From Cognaticolwellia mytili (GTDB lineage: Bacteria > Pseudomonadota > Gammaproteobacteria > Enterobacterales > Alteromonadaceae), in the NCBI RefSeq assembly GCF_002104475.1, contig NZ_NBOF01000005.1, forward strand, positions 310,001 through 374,000: a DNA stretch of 64,000 nucleotides, read 5' to 3'. Positions 62,021 through 64,000 of this stretch are shown here, in pieces. Under the pieces are notes generated by a model. It was not told the DNA's origin. It searched no databases and was given only the letters and a program-made list of their open reading frames with translations. Numbering within the stretch: position 1 is the stretch's first letter; the number at the start of each line of letters is the position of its first letter. Made by a program: the position numbers and the translations under genes.

Positions 62021-63199
62021 TTATTGTTGCAAAAGTGCCATTCTGCTTTGGTCAACTAAACGTAATTGACTTAAGCTATATGGTGGCAAAACGTTTAAGT
62101 TTTTGAGCAACCCCTCATCAAACATTAAATTAGCACTCTGTTCGCCCGGTCGGAGATAGTAAGCTGAACGACTTAACATTACCGCTTCTGGCTTCCCTTT
62201 TAAATTAATCCCTGAAACAATAGCGCTAATTTCATAACGACCTTCGCTTGCAACGTTTAATTCGACTTTGGCATGCGTCGCCTCAACATCCACTTTACCT
62301 GTCATTTTCGCTGTAGGCTGAGCAATAGCAAAAGCAACTTTACTGCTGCGTCTTATAATTAATCCTTTATCGTGAACTTGAGAATTAACGTGTAATTCAT
62401 ATAATTCACCTCTACTGTTCGTTACCAGTATATCGGGCAATTCAACACTTTGTTTGCCTTGAACTAGTTTTGTCTTTACAGGCAATGTCACTCCGGAAGG
62501 TGTTTTAATAAAGGCTTTATTCGCATTAAGAGTTAACTGGCCTTTAGAGTTGTGCATAGCCATATCGAACGTTAACGCTTGTTTTGCTAATAGTGATTGC
62601 GTTGGAACAGATAAAGTTAAGCCATATTCTGAGCCTTTTTCTTTAACATTCACTAAATACTTTTCATTGTAGTTAAGCGGTTGTGTAACTTTTAAACTAA
62701 ATTGCCCTCGACCTATATGTTCTTGGAGCTTGACGGCACTACTATTTGGAAAAATATTCGCACTAGAAAATTGCTGTTTTGATACTTTTTGACTGAACGC
62801 ACTATCTAGCGTTTTTGTGCCTTTTAATAATTCTATTTGTTGTGGATCAATAGCAATACTCTCAACAGCAGAAATGTCATTGCTCTTTTTGCCTGAAAGA
62901 CGAATTAATGCCCCTGGGTGACTAACATCAAGCCTGATCCCAGAGTTTAATTGCTTACCACTAACTTCAAGCCAGTATTCATCACTCGTTGTTGTATATG
63001 CTTTAGCTCCAAATGAAAGAGCATTGTTACTATTAATAGCCTGGCTAAAGTGTAGTGCTTTCTGTTCTACTTTATAAAAAGGCGCATCAATTGAAACTAA
63101 GGCTTGCTCTGTACTATTGAGTGTTAAAGCATATAACTGTCCACTGGTTAACAAGGCAATTAGGTTAATGACTTTTATACTTGTTCTTATTTTTTTCAT
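62021..63199 (-). CDS. secreted protein, possibly DUF4785
   Basis: 392 residues with a signal peptide (about 1-24). The mature protein is beta-rich and without cysteines, with sections that look like stacked Ig-like domains (for example SEYGLTLSVPTQSL and GRYEISAIVSGINLKGKPEAVMLS). The order and the company of a secreted lipase-like hydrolase suggest a DUF4785-type protein, but I am not certain. A strong site (AAGGAG, six bases before the ATG) and only 10 bp from the upstream stop show an operon with the hydrolase. Confidence 0.7.
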   Translation of the reverse strand: MKKIRTSIKVINLIALLTSGQLYALTLNSTEQALVSIDAPFYKVEQKALHFSQAINSNNALSFGAKAYTTTSDEYWLEVSGKQLNSGIRLDVSHPGALIRLSGKKSNDISAVESIAIDPQQIELLKGTKTLDSAFSQKVSKQQFSSANIFPNSSAVKLQEHIGRGQFSLKVTQPLNYNEKYLVNVKEKGSEYGLTLSVPTQSLLAKQALTFDMAMHNSKGQLTLNANKAFIKTPSGVTLPVKTKLVQGKQSVELPDILVTNSRGELYELHVNSQVHDKGLIIRRSSKVAFAIAQPTAKMTGKVDVEATHAKVELNVASEGRYEISAIVSGINLKGKPEAVMLSRSAYYLRPGEQSANLMFDEGLLKNLNVLPPYSLSQLRLVDQSRMALLQQ

Positions 63200-63209
63200 G
63201 GTTAGCTCC

Positions 63210-64000
63210 TTAAATATCGTTTCGTATAATTACGTCTAAATTAAAGCAATCACGTCGACTCTGTTGATGACTTAAAGGCTCTTTACCGCTTGTTTTATCT
63301 TTGTCTTTAAACCAAACAGTACCCGCGCCACTTTGTGAGCTGCACTCTAAAAACCCGTCAGAACAAGAATCTAACCAGTTTTGAGTGGTTTCTAACGCCA
63401 CTTGATATTGATAACCCGCGCAATAGCTATCACTATCCCAAAACGCTGAGTCTACATCTGAACCGACTATAGCCTTAAATGTTGTAGGCAAAACAGGACG
63501 ACCATTTGTGCCCGATAACCAGTTGTTATTATAGTATGTCATCCAGCTCACTTGCTGTTGTTTCACGGCATCAGAGTTATAGCCCAACAACCAGCCTAAT
63601 GATGTTTCAAACGTATTACCTTGAGTAGCAGCATCAGCCAATGGAGTACCTAAGCTAGAAGGGGCAACAGCAATAACCTTATTAGTTTTGCTGATTATAT
63701 TTGGGTAGCGGCTATCATAGGTTGGATTCGAAAGTATCCATCGCACTACATTGCCACCATTAGAATGAGTTAATAGTATGAGTTCTGTGATATTTTCGTT
63801 TGTTATAAAACTATTGAGTTGATCAGCCAAGCAGCCAACAGCGTCTTCATGCCACATAAATTTATCAAAATCACAGTTAACCACTGTAAACTTATTGCTA
63901 TTAGTTAGACCCTGACGCACTGAGTTAACAAAACTTCCTGTCCAATAATCATTATATGCATCTGTTTGTTTGCCAGTACCGTGAATAAAGGCTAAGCCTT
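63210..64000 (-). CDS. secreted lipase-like alpha/beta hydrolase (5' end outside window)
   Basis: The frame is open from the window edge to the stop at 63210, so at least 263 codons are present and the start is missing; an internal GTG at 63920 is not the true start because coding similarity continues upstream. Visible are the oxyanion-type segment FIHGTGK near the edge, nucleophile elbow THSNGG, and four Cys in the C-terminal region (DSYCAGY, LDSCSDGFLECSS, RRDCFN), suggesting disulfides and export. It resembles secreted bacterial lipases/esterases. Operon with the gene at 62021-63199. Confidence 0.8.
   Translation of the reverse strand, partial: GLAFIHGTGKQTDAYNDYWTGSFVNSVRQGLTNSNKFTVVNCDFDKFMWHEDAVGCLADQLNSFITNENITELILLTHSNGGNVVRWILSNPTYDSRYPNIISKTNKVIAVAPSSLGTPLADAATQGNTFETSLGWLLGYNSDAVKQQQVSWMTYYNNNWLSGTNGRPVLPTTFKAIVGSDVDSAFWDSDSYCAGYQYQVALETTQNWLDSCSDGFLECSSQSGAGTVWFKDKDKTSGKEPLSHQQSRRDCFNLDVIIRNDI

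Overview
The window looks like one chromosomal stretch of a marine gammaproteobacterium of the order Alteromonadales (Colwellia/Thalassotalea-like). This is inferred from the conserved rpoH-ftsX-ftsE-ftsY-rsmD block, the AT-rich composition, many TonB-dependent receptors, and the gene content. I see no rRNA, tRNA, phage, transposon or CRISPR array.

Layout. 1-2604: 3'-incomplete GAF-GAF-GGDEF-EAL protein. 2777-5245: TonB-dependent receptor. 5677-10525: heat-shock sigma factor, FtsX, FtsE, FtsY (with 21 perfect hexanucleotide repeats coding Glu-Pro) and RsmD. 10634-13314: secreted serine hydrolase and a eukaryotic-type S-adenosylmethionine decarboxylase. 13691-17565: OprC/NosA-like receptor whose promoter region carries an FNR-like box and a RegA/PrrA-like palindrome, convergent with a RegB/RegA-type two-component pair. 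17613-20492: DUF416 protein, Fe-S-type regulator, SapC-family protein, small secreted protein. 20879-26812: outer-membrane protein, Tat-exported FMN-binding protein, ApbE without a signal peptide, four-helix membrane protein with paired histidines, Rieske protein, siderophore-type TonB receptor and PepSY protein. A Fur-like palindrome abuts the promoter. I read this as an iron-responsive redox/iron-uptake locus.

26809-43272 is a 19-gene, one-direction aryl polyene (APE) pigment cluster: three ketosynthase-type proteins (one a chain-length factor), ketoreductase, two dehydratases, two ACPs, aryl-AMP ligase, MIO-type aromatic amino acid lyase, thioesterase, acyltransferases, glycosyltransferase, LolA-like and MMPL export proteins, DUF3261 lipoprotein and a flavoprotein of the halogenase/hydroxylase superfamily. 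A phosphopantetheinyl transferase and an alpha/beta hydrolase diverge from it, with a 20-bp perfect palindrome in the shared promoter region.

45171-51896: two lipoproteins, an OmpR-type two-component system, an octapeptide-repeat protein, a lipoprotein metallopeptidase and a second large lipoprotein. Five copies of GCTTAC-N4-(G/C)CTTAC lie in this zone. Three sit 21-22 bp before a plausible -10 element of the three effector genes, which suggests a local regulon of the response regulator. 52131-61840: exported DJ-1-like protein, CadC/TolB-like membrane regulator, MacAB-like efflux operon, secreted esterase and VOC protein. 62021-64000: secreted hypothetical protein and a lipase-like hydrolase that runs off the window.

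All functional statements come from motif recognition and context; no database search was run.
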